The notes: generated from the letters alone by a model not told the origin. 64,000 nt of DNA from Symsagittifera roscoffensis (GCF_963678635.1 NC_087062.1:29908833-29972832); one strand, 5' to 3'; positions 1 to 13,179 are shown, counted from the first letter of the stretch. A program made the numbers and translations.

Positions 1-140
1 TTGTGGTTGATTTTTTCGCTGTCAAAATTTATTGAGAGGAATTATTGTAAGATGTTATTTTGGCGAGTGTTATTGCAGAAAAAATTTCATTGTTACTAAT
101 CTTATAACAGAATGGGGGCCAAACACAAACTGTATTTCAG

Positions 141-1921
141 GTTGTTATTAATAGCGAAGTGTGGGATTTGAGGACATACAAGTTAGTGCAGACAGTTCCT
201 GCACTAGATCAATGTCTGGTCTGGTTCAACAATGCACACAATGTCATCTACAGTAGTGCCTTCACAGCTGTGGACGATGACAGATCTCTCACTATGGCAT
301 CCTGTATCAAGACCATAGACGCATGCGACTACCAGACCATAGGTGAGTGGGTAGTTGATGTAGGGCTAGTGAAGTACTACAAAACAAAGTAATCGTATCA
401 AAAGTGCACTAATGGTTTTAAAGCAGGGTGGCCACGGTATCAGTGCCAATGCCAAATCAGTGCGATGCGTGGTCTGTCAGTGCCATCAGTGCCAGCAAAT
501 CAATATCAGTGGCAGTTTTTTTTTCATCGCGCTTCTTTAGTGAATCGTTCAAAATCAAAAATTTTAGCAGGATTACACAGTATACGATTTTTCTTCAGGT
601 AGTCTAAGAAGAAATTAGTTGGGAAAAAAAACATTGTGTCAAAAAAGATGGGACATCGAAAAAAATGTGGAGCAAAAAGCCATAAAAGGGCTATTTTTCA
701 AAAAAATGTTAGTGCCTGGTATTTATTTTCATCTGTGCGAGTGTCAGTGCCAGCTATTTCTCAGACACTGACCACCTTGTAAAGCTAATTTACTCGAGCA
801 ATAGAGCGCTAATGAGGCGACAATTTCATAGTATTTACATGTTATCTTATTTCTGGGACCTTTTAAGCATAAAATTTTCGATATTCAAGACATGGATGTT
901 GATTTTTTATTAAGAAAGTATAATGGACTTAATCGTGGTACCCGTTAATTTCCAAATATTCATTAAGTATCACTTAAATAGATCAGACTAATTTTCGATC
1001 AACTTAAAGTCACATTTGTAAGTAACTGGCCGACTTTCTGAGCCATTGTTCGTTTAGCCACTCTGGACACGAAAAAGAAGGTGGGCGACGTGTCGATTGA
1101 GCCGAGAGACCAGTACGTTGCAGTCATCGAGAACGGAGGCGGCAACGGGGGCGTGTTTCTTCACGAGAGTGGCATCTGCAAGATATACGAAGTGGGAGTG
1201 CCCAGAGAACCAGACCAGGAGGACGAGGTAACACTATTCATTCCATGCATTTTTTTGGCTGGTTAGTTAAACTGTGATGCGAGAATTGTGGCTGCGAGTG
1301 TTATGAAATTAAAGGGCTAAGTTAGCGGCAAGTCGAGTAAGTATATTCTAACGAGCTTAATGTTTTATCAATCTACTTTGCGCTAGCCAGTTTTTCGTCA
1401 ATTAACCAGTTAAATCTTTCGAGGTCGTGTTTCTTTTCTAATTCACTCAATTTGAAAAATAAGTTTCGACTCAACAGAGCCAGTGATTGAAAGTGACAAT
1501 TTGTTTAAATTCTTTTTTTTTACAGGAAAATAGCGACAATGATGATGATGAGGACGATGATGATGATGATGACGACGACGACGATGAAGATGATGACGAC
1601 GATGATGAAGCTGTAATATTTGATGAGCTTCTCAATCATCAGATGCAGATGCCGCCACACAGAGGAAGTGGATCGGGAAGCAACCGCGGGAATGGGCCAT
1701 CAGGCGGAGCATCGGGAATAAACGCCGCGGGATATGAAGACGAAGAAGATGACGATGAAGAGGATTCGGACAGTGATAGTGAATTTGACGACGGGGATTT
1801 TTTTGAAGGGGAGTTTGAACCCGCCGGAGCTTTAGTCGATGAGGACAGTTTAGGTTCAATGAATCATGAAGACGATGAAGATGAAAACAGTCCGGAGTCT
1901 CTCCTGGACTTGGACCAATGA
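141..1921 (+). CDS. DCAF1: DCAF1 (VprBP), last three coding exons
   Basis: This is the C-terminal end of DCAF1, the substrate receptor that docks on DDB1-CUL4 ubiquitin ligase. Exons are 141-342, 1058-1227 and 1526-1921 (stop TGA 1919-1921). Splice sites are canonical: acceptor ttcag before 141, donor ag|gtgagt at 342/343, acceptor tttag before 1058, donor gag|gtaaca at 1227/1228, acceptor ttacag before 1526. The first intron is phase 1 and the second phase 0, and the joined frame is open. The peptide starts with a WD-type strand (VWDLRTYKLVQTVPALDQC), continues through YVAVIEN and ICKIYEVG, and ends in about 130 residues dominated by Asp/Glu. This order (last propeller blades, then an acidic tail) is that of animal DCAF1. 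The LisH domain, most WD repeats and the start lie off the left edge. Recognition rests on remembered family features, not a search. Confidence 0.9.
424..779. mobile_element. hAT-like MITE in a DCAF1 intron
   Basis: A 356-bp insert inside intron 343-1057. The left end reads CAGGGTGGCCACGG and the right end, reverse-complemented, reads CAAGGTGGTCAGTGTC, an imperfect terminal inverted repeat of the CAGGGTGGYC type common in hAT elements. Both flanks carry taaag (419-423 and 780-784). This 5-bp match is shorter than the 8 bp expected for hAT, so either the site has mutated or the match is chance. The interior repeats the motif cagtgcca in both halves. It has no coding capacity. Confidence 0.6.
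1538..1612 (+). repeat. GAY/GAR trinucleotide tract encoding poly-Asp/Glu
   Basis: A run of gat, gac and gaa/gag codons at the start of the last DCAF1 exon encodes an almost uninterrupted Asp/Glu stretch. Mixing of synonymous codons shows that the acidic peptide is kept without a pure microsatellite. Confidence 0.85.
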
Positions 1922-4049
1922 ATGAACTTCTGACCTTTAAAACTAAGAGATATTTATGGAGACTAATTGATTGGTAATAACAACTTAATGTTTTTTGTTG
2001 GCCTAGTCGGGGCGCTCGGAAATTTTGAATTAGTGTAGCAAATGTTTATTCTGTTTATTTTCTGAGATGATCTTTCAAACATTGGTTTTGATTTGTTTTT
2101 TGCCTAATTCATGTCAGCAAACTGCCTTTTTAAATCGCTATCGTTCTTCTTCAGTCGACAATTCGTAGCAGCAGATTAAGCGCCGAATACTGAGACGGGG
2201 TCATAGTACCACTCATCTCGTTCAGAATGTAAGCAAACTGGAACAAGCAGTCGCTATTTGCCTTGCTACGAATTATCGGCTGTTACGAATCGTAGCTCAA
2301 CTATAGTTCTTTTCTTCCATGAAAAGCAGCTTTTTTGGTGTTATTGTTGTTCTTACTTTAAACCTGGAAGAATTGATGGCGTAATTAATTATGGAAGCAG
2401 CTCTTAACATCGCATTTTAAAAGTGAGTGGTTTTGTGTTGCTATTTTTTCATGGTTTGGTGTTGCTATTTTAGTTGCATTAAGAAAAATCAGGCACTTTT
2501 TGCATTTGTTAATAGACCTCTAATAGCACTAGGGAGACATTAGAATAGGATCAAAAGGAGATGCAAATGATGAGACCTCGTTTCCTCCTATCTTCAATCG
2601 AAGTATCCACTCATTAAGTGTGCCACTATGCCTAGATGGGAAGTAAAAAGGAAGTCAGATCAATAAAGAAAAGCGAGCGGAGATTGAGATATGGTCAGAC
2701 AAATTGACTTGACAACTTATCAGATAAATTTGCATACTTCCTTTTTAGATAACCAGTTATCTTGCCTAACACCGACACTCATGACAAACATTTGGGTGAC
2801 TTATCTGTCGTACCCAAACACCACCTGCTTGTTTGATGCGTCATCGATTCCACTTGATGGCAATAAGGGCTAAGTTTATAGTTTCTATGGAAGACAATCT
2901 CAAATATATTCTGGATAGTCATTACACCTTAAGCTTTACAGCTAGTTCATTTCATTGATCCTATCGCAATATCAGGTACCGAAAGCGCATATCAAGCTTC
3001 GATTTATAAGTTTGAGGAACAACTTGAGATTACTACTTGTTCTTTAGGTCGAGGAAGGAAGTGATCAAAAATTTATTCGTTGGAGTCCAGACTGCTCTGA
3101 TAGCTTTTTCGAGCAGTTGCTTGCAATTTTGAACTGGCTGTGCATTTTTCATAAGAGTTTTGACTGTTAAGTAAATCTCGATATGAATTTAAAGAACATG
3201 TCCGCTTTGATAGGGAATTTGAACTTATCAAAATTGGTTTTTAATTAATTGATCTCTCGAAAAATGTGAAGGTACACTGAATCAAGATCGAATTTTGTTA
3301 ACGGTAGCTTGTTGCGCCAAAGCAGACTTATAATCAAGAATTAGTGTGCTATAGTATAAAATGGTAAATAAATTTCAATGATCAGTCTTTTGATGCAAAA
3401 TGTTTTGATTTCTTTTAGCGCAATTCTAAAATGCATTATTTTCATCTGATTTATTCAATTGCTGCTCAGCGTGACTAAAAACAGGAGAACGCATCTTCTG
3501 AAATCTGAACTGTACTGATGCCTTGTTGATAGTTATTAATATTGCGTCCTGTCATACCTTTTTGACAGTTAAGAGTAAAAAAAATTGCTTAATTCGAGAA
3601 GCTGTTGGACTTCATAAATCAAAACCAATTAATTCGCAAGCGATGGTGTAATTGCGTTTATAACACAAGTGCAGAGTAGTGTTATACTACGATGTCCAAT
3701 TTTTTTCCACTCTCGGTCGCAAGTATAAGTCTTCATTAAAAGTGTTCACTTATTCTGTTTCTGAATGGCATATACTCAATACCGTAAAAACATTGTTTCT
3801 GAGTCAATAAACGTAGTTCAGACTCTTATATAGGTAGCAATGATTTTTTATTGGTTATTTTTTCAGGCAAAGTCTCAAAATTTGTTCAAGCTCAAGTTTG
3901 ATTTATTGCGGTTTGGTTTTTTTTTATAAGTTCACTTCATTGCCTCTGTTATAAGGAAGGCAAACTCTTACATCGAGCAGAAAAAATGGACGAAAGAAAA
4001 CGCCTTAAAAATCAAACTTGAGACTTTCAATGCATTTTTATTTTTCTGA
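1922..4049. other. DCAF1 3' flank, no gene seen
   Basis: AT-rich sequence downstream of the DCAF1 stop. The 3' UTR must begin here. An aataaa (in gatcaataaagaaaag near 2661) is one possible polyadenylation signal but cannot be singled out. No ORF here has protein-like composition or supported splice sites. Confidence 0.5.
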
Positions 4050-4059
4050 ATTAAAAAAA

Positions 4060-4545
4060 AATCTATTTGTTTTAAACAACAGTACAGTAACAGAGACTTG
4101 GTTTCAGAAATTTTCCTAATCAAAATATCTCGAATTTTTTGTCAGAAATGCATATTTTGTACATAATTTGGCTTAATTCTTTCCAACATATTTCATGTAA
4201 AAAAATCGAGGCTTTGAGTTTGTTTGCTTCAAACGATTAAATGCAAAAATGTGTCTATTTGTTTTTGTTGCCACTCTTGCTGCATTGCATTGGCAGTTTA
4301 TTTGCATACGTAACTGCTTTACTTGTGACTAATGTTCGCCGATAGTGAAGTTTCCGCAGCTGAGAGGGCAGGAAGTGAGGCTCATAATCTCGAGGTTGCC
4401 GGTTTGAATGCGATACATAGCAAAGTACCATTTCAAGGTTTATTTGTAATTTTTTTATTTGCCTTTTAAAACTGTTATTTTTGGCGTGTTCTCGCTAGTT
4501 TTTACGAAACGCGGCTTCGACCCTCTGTCAAAAAAAGTGTCAATC
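4060..4545 (+). repeat. tRNA-derived SINE-like repeat, copy 1
   Basis: This stretch aligns along its length with 13990-14405. Shared landmarks in order are: caaacagcagtacaRtga near the start, a ..atgcataatttRtac.. segment, tgctgcat..ttggcaRttta, a tRNA-like module at about 4350-4420 (A-box-like gctgagagggcag, B-box-like ggtttgaatgc), and a tail with gtgttctcgc followed by the palindromic gaaacgcggcttcg. This looks like a dispersed pol III-type SINE carrying its tRNA-like module inside rather than at its 5' end. It is not a functional tRNA. Confidence 0.55.
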
Positions 4546-4820
4546 ATGAACTGTTTAAGGGCATCTTTTTTTCTTCGAAATCCGAAAGTTGAAAATTTTT
4601 CAAGAAAAATTTAATTCAAAGTTTTTTCTGCTTATTTGCGCTCATTGACTCTCTTCTTACTGTCTGGTGGCTACCTTTTCAATTTAGCTTAGTGTATGGC
4701 AAGTTCCTGTTTCTTGCCGGCCTAATGCCAATAACGAGATTTATGAAATTGGATGGGGCTTAGTTTTTTGAGACGCTTTTTGAATAAACTTTCCTTGTGC
4801 AGAAAATTTAATTTTTTAGA

Positions 4821-6378
4821 CATTACGAGGCCAAACTGTGCACTGGATAGGAGAACAATTTTGTGTCTGTATGTTCCTGGGTTCCAGAGACAAGTCCTAA
4901 AATATGTTCCAAAATGTAAGTGGACTCCACAAACAAAATTTCAGTGGATTCCGCATACATATACCTGTAACATAAATTTTGTCGGCACATTTGTTTTGGT
5001 GCGGATTCCGCAACAAGCAAATATAGCTAGTTGTTCTGGATTCCGCAACTGTAAGTGCATTCCGCAAAATGTAAGCGAAATCCGCAAATGTAAGTGGATT
5101 CCGCAAACCGTAATTGGATTCTGAATTTTGTTCAATACTGAACTTACATATGAACAATTAAAAGCTGAGCTGGAATTCTTATCTCTAGCAATGCGGAATT
5201 TAAAAGCAAAGACTTAACCATTGTCAGCGGAATCCACGAACAAGTCTTAAAACATTGGTTACCTAAATCGGTGGATGTCATCTTTTAGTATTTTGGAAAC
5301 AGAACATCGAACAATTTCAATATTTTGGAGTCATTGAGTTTAGAGTGTATGGAACACACAGCATATCAACAAATTAGGTCAGTATTTGGGATTGCGTCAA
5401 CCCCAAATACTGATTTTGGAAGCATAAAGCCGAATAAATGCAGTAATTGTAGTCATTGGGTTGAGAGTGTATGGAAACACAACACACTGCATATTGCCAA
5501 ATAGGTCAGTATTTGGGATTACATCGATCCCAAATACTGGTCAGTATTTGGGATTGATGAAACCCCAAAAACTGGAATAATGTGGAACAAATATGGAATA
5601 TATCCATTATTTGGAGTCGTTAAGTTGAGAGTGATAAGAAACCCAACGCATAGCAAATCGTCAAATTAGTTCAGTGTTTGAGATTCCATCGATCCCAAAT
5701 ACTGGTCAGTATTTGGGATTGAGGGAATCCCAAAAACTGGAATATTGTGGAATAAATATGGAATATATCCATTATTTGGAGTCATTAGGTTGAGAGTGAT
5801 TAGAAACCCAACGCATAGCAAATCGTCAAATTACTTCAGTATTTGGAACTTCATCGATCCCAAATACTGGTCAGTAATTGGGATTCCATTAATCCCAAAC
5901 ACTGATCTATTCTAGTAAATTTCTATTATTGTAAATTTCTATTCTAGTGAAATCAAACCATGTATTGAAAAGATATAAGTTTAAAGGCTACTACACATAT
6001 AAATATATGTAAAGGGAATCCGCAATCAATTTGCGGATTCCACTTACAATTTGCGGATTCCACTTACAATTTGCGGATTCCACTTAAAGTTGCGGATTTC
6101 GCAACAGCTCAATTTAACGATGCAAATGTTTTATCATTTGTTTGTGGATTCAACAAACTGTTCTGGATTCCGCAAATACAGTTGCGGATTCCGCAATTTC
6201 GCCTATTTTTCGAGCGATTTTGAGCGGTACAATGATTCAGGTATTTGTTTGTGGATTCCAAAACAGCATAGAAGATCAAAGAAAAGTAGCAATATTGCGG
6301 ATTCCGCGACAAATTTGATTTTGGCCTGTTGCGGATTCCACTTACAATGCAGAGAATGCACAGTTTGGCCTCGTAATG
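4821..6378. mobile_element. Non-autonomous CACTA/EnSpm-like transposon, copy 1
   Basis: The 1558-bp element is bounded by perfect inverted repeats, CATTACGAGGCCAAACTGTG plus two more bases at each end. It is flanked by a 2-bp direct repeat GA (4819-4820 and 6379-6380). Inside each end lies a subterminal array of the 11-mer GGATTCCGCAA: mostly direct at the left (about 4930-5125) and in the opposite orientation (TTGCGGATTCC) at the right (about 6015-6345). Short TIRs, 2-3 bp target duplications and subterminal motif arrays are hallmarks of CACTA/EnSpm elements, where the arrays bind transposase. No transposase is present. The small ORFs here merely translate the array. Confidence 0.7.
5321..5905. 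repeat. Minisatellite with self-complementary units inside the EnSpm-like element
   Basis: About four degenerate units of roughly 130-168 bp, each starting near ggagtcattRRgttgagagtg and containing cagtatttgggatt..catcgatcccaaatactg, a near-perfect palindrome of about 33 bp. The same array occurs in the second copy at about 22520-23110. Confidence 0.65.
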
Positions 6379-8876
6379 GACTACTTCCTTGATCCTAATT
6401 TGCACTAATGCTAATCAAAAGACCAATTGCGTAACTACGAACTTGCGTATTACGCTATTTTTTCCCTAACGCCCCCTTAACGGACATCGAAACTTTCAGT
6501 ATGGATAAGTTTCCAACCTTGTTCGGATTTCTTTCTTAGAAAATTCATGTAAAATTCATTCTTGCCCTGCCTAGTTAAGATGAAAGCTTCAATCCACTTA
6601 ACGAGAATTTCCCCTGCATAAAAAGTTGGGCCCTAATACTAGAGAATCAAAATAGAGCTATATAAGGTTCAAGTTTTCAATTATTGATCTCATTTTTTGC
6701 AATTTGTGTTCTCGAGAACTACCCTGTCAAACGTGGGATTGAGAGTTCAACCAATAGAACGCAATAGAAGGTTCCCCGGCGTAATCGGCTACGCTTTTTT
6801 TACCCTCTCAGTTCTGCAATTAAGAGTTTGAGCAAAAAAACACAAAGAATTCTGGGGCTTTTCTCTTAATAAGTGGATGCATTTTTTTCTAGGAAAGTCA
6901 GCATGGCCTCAGGAAAAATTCATTTTTGAACTTCTTACCACTTTTGAGCATTTTTTCATTGTTCTGGAAAATTACACTAGCGTATAAGAGGTAATGGTTT
7001 TAATCTGTCCTACATAAGGGGCATTCCACTGTTTTATTCAAGAAAGCTTTATAGTTTTTAAAAACTTAAACTTGAGATTTTTTGGAAACTTTCACTTTTT
7101 TTCGAAAGCTACCCAGCTAATTCGATGATTAAAAAATCAATTAAGAGAACGACTAGTAGGGAAATTGTCTCAAAAGCGCCAAGTCCCTTACGCATTAGTA
7201 AAGAAAGTCGTCGTAGATTATAATAACTAGCAAATTCCTTCCGCTTCAGTAAAGCAGTAGGCGTAGCTGGAAGGAAGTACGCTTTTGAATCTCTAGGTCC
7301 GTGGTTTGAATTCGTTGCATAGAAATTTTTTTTCCAAGGCTTATACTCGTTTTTTCCCTTCCTCTATTTTCTTTGTCTTTGTCTTCAGAAACAATTGCGT
7401 AATAATTACGGCAAGCTAGTGATTCCTTTCTTTGGTTTTTGCTTTCAGAATTGTCAGGAATGGTAATACTGCTGACACGCTAAAATTTTTTGAAAATTGA
7501 TTCAAAACTACCATCATTTAAGTTAAGTAATAGTTAGACGAAGTTCTTTACAGGCAGCAGTTATTTTTCTAATAAGTATCTGGTAAGTTTTTGTAGGTTC
7601 ATTTTCCATTTTTCTTAAATTTCAATTTGTGTCTGGTACAAATGTTTATAGGCTTCATGGATGATTTGATGCTGATTTAAACAGCTTTTACTATAATTGA
7701 AATCTCAGTAGTTTATATTTTTACCTAGTCTGATACTGGTTTTTTCTGCTTGAACAGTGTGGGTTTTTGTTTTATCGGCTTAGTCACTTTATAAGAAGTA
7801 GTTTTGAAGTCAAAAAGAAGTAGCCCAATTCTAGTTTTCAGGTCAATAAGAAGCAAGCCAGTGCCAGTTTCTCTAAACTGTACAGACTTGTTATCTTTGA
7901 GCCTTTGATTGGAAAACACTTGATCTATAACTGAATAGGTCCATAGATTTTACCCTCTGCAACAAAAAAATCTAATATTTTCCTTCAGTTAAGTGTTGAT
8001 GAACGAAAAGATTTCTCACTTATTATGTCCGAAACGTATTGCGTTGGTTTTTTTGAAAGCATTTTTCACGAAAATTTTTGACTTGAAAAAAAACAGCTTG
8101 TTCTAATTTTCTTCATATTTGTCAAATTTATTTTAAAAATTGAAAATGAAAGAGCTTTTTGTTCTCTACGTCTTAAACCAATCTTAGAGAATAAAAATCT
8201 GAAAATGAAGACTGACAAAGTGAAGTCAGTCATCTTGTTCTCATTGTTATTCTACGATTGCTTTCATAGAAAATTGGGTACCATGAAACAGTTCTTAAGC
8301 TAAATTTTCTCCCATCTTTCTACCTGATAGAGGTATTCTACTTGAATCTATAGCATCAACATAAACGAATTCCGAAGAAGGTTAACATCGATTTCTGTTA
8401 TGAGGATTACAATTGTCAACACACTTTGTGCTGCTTCACCGAAACTGACCAATCTTGTTTTGCCGAAAATGAAACGAAACTAAAATGGAACGGAACTTTG
8501 TCTACGGGTGTGTTTGATTTTTTCATTTTTACAAATTTTTGTAAAGCAAAAAATTAAACTTTTTCCAAGCAAAATTAGGTATAAAAAATTATCAGAATAT
8601 AATTAAGGATATTTAGTAACACAGCCTGTACAGTTGTGAGTCGAATGACCTTAAAATATTTCGAAATATTTTTAAATTTTTGCTCTCTAGTCTAATTTGA
8701 AATGAGGAAGCAGAGCGCGAGGCACTAAATTCAATGAACTTTCAGTTAAAATCAGCACTTTTTGAATTTTAATTTGGCAGTTTATCAGCTCAAAAGTTTT
8801 TTAAAAATCAAAACTTTTTTGTAATAAGTAGCTTGAAAAAAAAATTATTTGTGATGTTGATTGAATTTTTCTGGAA

Positions 8877-9012
8877 AAATCTCAACTTTCAGTCCTGTTA
8901 TCAGTTTCAATTAAAACTTTAGTTAAAAAAATTCTCGCGTCCTAAATCTCAACTTTCAGTCCTGTTATCAGTTTCAATTAAAACTTTAGTAAAAAAAAAT
9001 TCTCGCGTCCTA
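8877..9012. repeat. 67-bp tandem duplication
   Basis: Two head-to-tail copies of a unit beginning aaatctcaactttcagtcct and ending attctcgcgtcct, at 8877-8943 and 8944-9012. They are almost identical apart from the length of an A/T run, which implies a recent duplication. Confidence 0.85.
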
Positions 9013-12000
9013 AAAAAAACACAAATTTTAAGCAAAAATTGTTTAAATCTGTGGTCGAAAACCTTCTGCGCTACTTGCACGGGAACCAGCTATCTTTGTT
9101 TGGCTTTGCTCTTGTCCAGTTTGATTTGGAGTTGTGCTAGCCTGACTGTGTAATTAACACTAGATCCAAATGTTTTTCCTAAATATAAGAATATGATTCG
9201 AGGTGCAGTTAAAGTGCTCTCATTTACGATTCAAGGTCACAGAAAAAATAATAGTAACTTAGCCAGTTTTGAGCAGAAACGGTCCAAATTGTTGACTCTT
9301 TAGTCTAGGTTGATATGCGTTTTACTCAAACAAATCAACAAATCAAGACTGAGAGAGAAAAAACGTGAAGAGTAGCTTGCATCTTTCTCTATCTTCCAAG
9401 TATTTACTGCCAATCTGTACTCCTTCTTGTCCCTCAAAATCGCTCAAAATGCAAAAAAAAGAATCCGTTTTTTTTTGCATTTTTGAGGTTGCTAAATCTG
9501 AAAGCATACATCTTTGTTTTTTATTATATTGCATAATGAAATATATCCAGAGAGCAAAATTTTGTGTGCAATCAATCATTTCCTTATCTTCTGTATCTGA
9601 AAAACGATTTATTGTAATGTTATTTTTTGAAGCATTTCCAAGGTAGATTATTTAGCTTGTACATTTTTTACTGTTATTTTGAGTATTTTCAATAAGAGAT
9701 TAAGTTTGCTGATCCGTTTTACGAACTATAAACCCTTATTATAAGCTAATGCTTACCATCAAGCAATATTTATACATGAGCAAATTGTGTCTTGAGTTTG
9801 TACCATATAGTTTATAGATGACCTCCTCTCCATTTAGTTACCCAGGGTACCCGATGCCAGCCTTCTGCGACTTGTGGGCACTAAAAGTGCGTCCAATTTA
9901 TTAAAACAAAAACAGCTAGCTTCCCTTGCTTCCAATTTAAAAATCCATATTAATCTGGTTTTTATTGCAGTTTAAATCCCTGCTTTTCCTTTACACGAAT
10001 TTGGTTGTTTCCGTTCTGGTATTTGATGCAAATTATTGTTTTTTTTTCTCAGGTGAATCGTTTTTTTTTCATCACCAATGATATATATGTTTTAACCCTC
10101 CCATCTTGATTTTTCTGAACCATTTCAGCTGCAATTTCAGGTGGTTGTAAATTTTTTTCGCTGATTTGGTCTGTTTATTTTTCACTTTATGATATTCAGT
10201 GAAAGTAAATATTTGTGAATACAAACTGATTTCAGTGTTCCTCTCATGAACAACTGGTCTGAAATGGTAAGACGTGCACTTTAATGGTGGTTTGTTTGCT
10301 CTCTGATTTTCATGCCATCAATTCAAAGAAAGGTGAAACTCATAAAAGCTGTGATGAGATATAAAAAAAATTACCTGCATCAACTTTTTTGACACAAAAG
10401 CACATCGATGCCTTCACTTTTTACACTCAACCTCCTACGTTTATGCATAATTTAGCGCCCCGTTAGATAATCCTCACAGGAATAGGAAATTGGTTTTGCC
10501 AGAGGCTTTTGAGGTAATTTTGCAATTAAAGGGTGCTGTTATCAGCAGTGGGACACCAGCGAAAAACAGTTCAGTTCTAAGACACTGAACTGTGAAGATT
10601 TGACACGAAGAGATAGAAGCTGAGGGTATAAAAGGTGAAAACAGAAAAAACATGAAGAAGAATATTCGATTTTTCTCCTTTTTTGATTTTTTTGAAATCA
10701 TCACTTGTTCTTCAACAGTTGTTTTTCTTTTGTTGTACATGAGCGGAAAAAATAAGACTTGTTAGCACGCAGAATGTGTATTTTCATTCGCAAAATCAAA
10801 AATATTTTGTCTTAAATTTCAATTGCCATTATTTTGAAAGACTACAAAAATGTATGACGCGATCTAGAATGATTTTTCTTTCTTTTATTTCCTTTTTATT
10901 TTTATGCTATTTTAGCCACAACAAGACTTCCACAAAAAAGGAAAAGCTCTTAATGCCTGCATTGCTTAACTACCTGATTCGATTGAAGGATTACCATTTA
11001 CGATGGTAGGTCTAAATTGGACCGAATTGGCAAGGAAGCACAAATTGTTTTCCATTTTTTGGTCAGCTTTTGCACACACATGAACACACAGATGCAATAA
11101 TTGTTTTGAGTTATAACTGGCTGTCGGCAAGTACAAAAGGCAAGCGGCAACCGATCACCTTTAGATTGGTTCATTAAGCAGCTTTGTTGTTTTTTAGCTC
11201 ACTCTTTTCCTCTCACTAATATTCCAGTTGAAATATACCAAATAAAACAAATGGTCTCATTCTTATTCCAACTTACAGTTATTTTCATACTGAGCGCACC
11301 TTGTATGTCCTTGTTTGTTTTATTTACCTCATCAACATTATCCATGCCCTTCGATGGCTCCTCAATCCACCTCCTCGCCCTCATAAAGCTACTTTTCCCC
11401 CTTCACTGCCCATCATTGCCCGGTACAATTCGTAGCGTCTCATTTGATACGATAATTGCAAAAAAGCCCTCAAAAATCTAGAGCCGATTGAAAAAATCCC
11501 TGAACAACTATATATGCCCCTCCCTTTTCCCTCCTGAGTTTATGCTCGTACCGTACATGAATTGTTAGTGTTAGTGAAATGTCAGTTATTGTTGTTATTT
11601 TGCATTATTTTTGAATCTCATTATATGCACCTAGTTCTTATTATTTACTTTTCCTCAAATAACTGCGTTTTTAGCTATGTTAGTATAATCAGCCACCATA
11701 AAGGGCCATTTGGGAACGATGAGCTAAGACGGTGACAGTTGTTCCTTTATTTCTACTCGCAGCCATGTGAACAAACACAATGGTATGATTTGACAACGGG
11801 AAAACCTAATCGCACCCATTTATTTCAACGAGTTCTGTTCAGCAGATATCTTCATCATTGGCTCCAGTGGATATCTTCATCATATCTTCATGCTACACGT
11901 TAAAGTGAACTTCAGCTTCGTTCACAATTATCTCAAAATTGGCAGCTTCACAAATCAAGCGGAAAGAAGAAAAAAATTACACCACCACGCTCAAGCCAAT

Positions 12001-13128
12001 TATGGTAAATTTATCTCAAATGCCATCAAATTTTTTGAATTACAGGCATCTAATTTGAGATAACAAAATATAACCCGTGGCAATTTTGAGTACCGAACTT
12101 TTTGGCGCATCTTTATTGAAATTAACTTTGATCTGCTGTTATCAGCGCGCTTGAGTTAATTTCACTTCAGTGGTTATTACCAGTATTAACTTTTCAACAA
12201 GAATTTGGCCGGGGGCTGAAAAGACGCGTGAATTATTTCCGCCGTCCCATGGAGAGCCCTTGACAACCTTGCTTCCGACCAAATTTTGACACTTATAGTA
12301 CTAGCCGTGCTCAACCTTCAGAAGTTGCCATCATCCGTTGAGCATCTTTACTTGTTTGAATTTACAATCTGGGAAAAAAAGAAAAAAAAATTTTGTTACT
12401 TTAATCAGAGTTTGCGAGCTTTTTTTCGAGCTTTTATGAATTTTGCGGAGAACTGAAAAAAAAACCTGCAGGAATAAAACAAACTTTTAAGATTTTTACT
12501 GCGGGAAGCAAAACATGCAAGAGAAAAACGAACTGGCAAAAAGTCTGGGATAAAACAATACCTGGCCGGGCTTATTTCTACTCATTTTCTACCCTTGTTG
12601 TTTATTTTCACCACTAACCATTCCAGAATCTAAACAAGGCTAGTGCACGGAATCTTAACTAGACAGTTAAGTGTCTTGGGAACAACAGAGAAGAGAAAGG
12701 CGTTAACTAATTGCCTTCAAAATCAGCCCAGAAGTTTTTAAAGCCTTTCACTAGGCAATCGGTCAGACAACGAAAAAATATATATCTCATGATTTTTCTT
12801 TACTTATATCTCATTCATTGTGCCATTTGTTTGGGAATACATTCAAAAGTGATTTTCGATTCCGATTCTTCTGAAAGCAAATCTTAAAATTGAATTTTGG
12901 CATGATTGTCATGATTTATTACCTTTTTTTGCTATGACATCAGATTTGTCATCCAAGTGTATTTAACATTTAAAAATTTACTTTAACTTCCCTCTTCACC
13001 TATGGGAAATGAGCTTTAACTGACGGCTATTTTCACCATTACGCTCAAAAACATCAAACTATACTTCCCTTTACGTCAATTTGTTACGGTTTTATACTTG
13101 ATTTGAATGAGAATAAGCGCCCTCAAAG

Positions 13129-13179
13129 ATGATTAAACGGCTGAAGAAGTCCCTCTCTAAAAAACTGGAGAGTTGTCAG
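13129..13179 (+). other. Possible isolated first coding exon (weak)
   Basis: An ATG opens 17 codons giving the basic peptide MIKRLKKSLSKKLESCQ, followed immediately by the good donor cag|gtaaga. The local GC content is higher than around it. No downstream exon could be identified, so this may be chance. Confidence 0.15.

Noticed and set aside
1632..1859. Minus-strand 75-aa ORF in the DCAF1 last exon
   Set aside because: Antisense shadow of the Asp/Glu-rich coding sequence.
4753..5124. ORFs of up to 123 aa at the ends of the EnSpm-like elements
   Set aside because: They translate the GGATTCCGCAA array into repetitive WIPQ/FRNC-type peptides on both strands.
5380..5900. CRISPR-like array
   Set aside because: Units are long, degenerate and palindromic, spacers are not unique, and the setting is a eukaryotic transposon.
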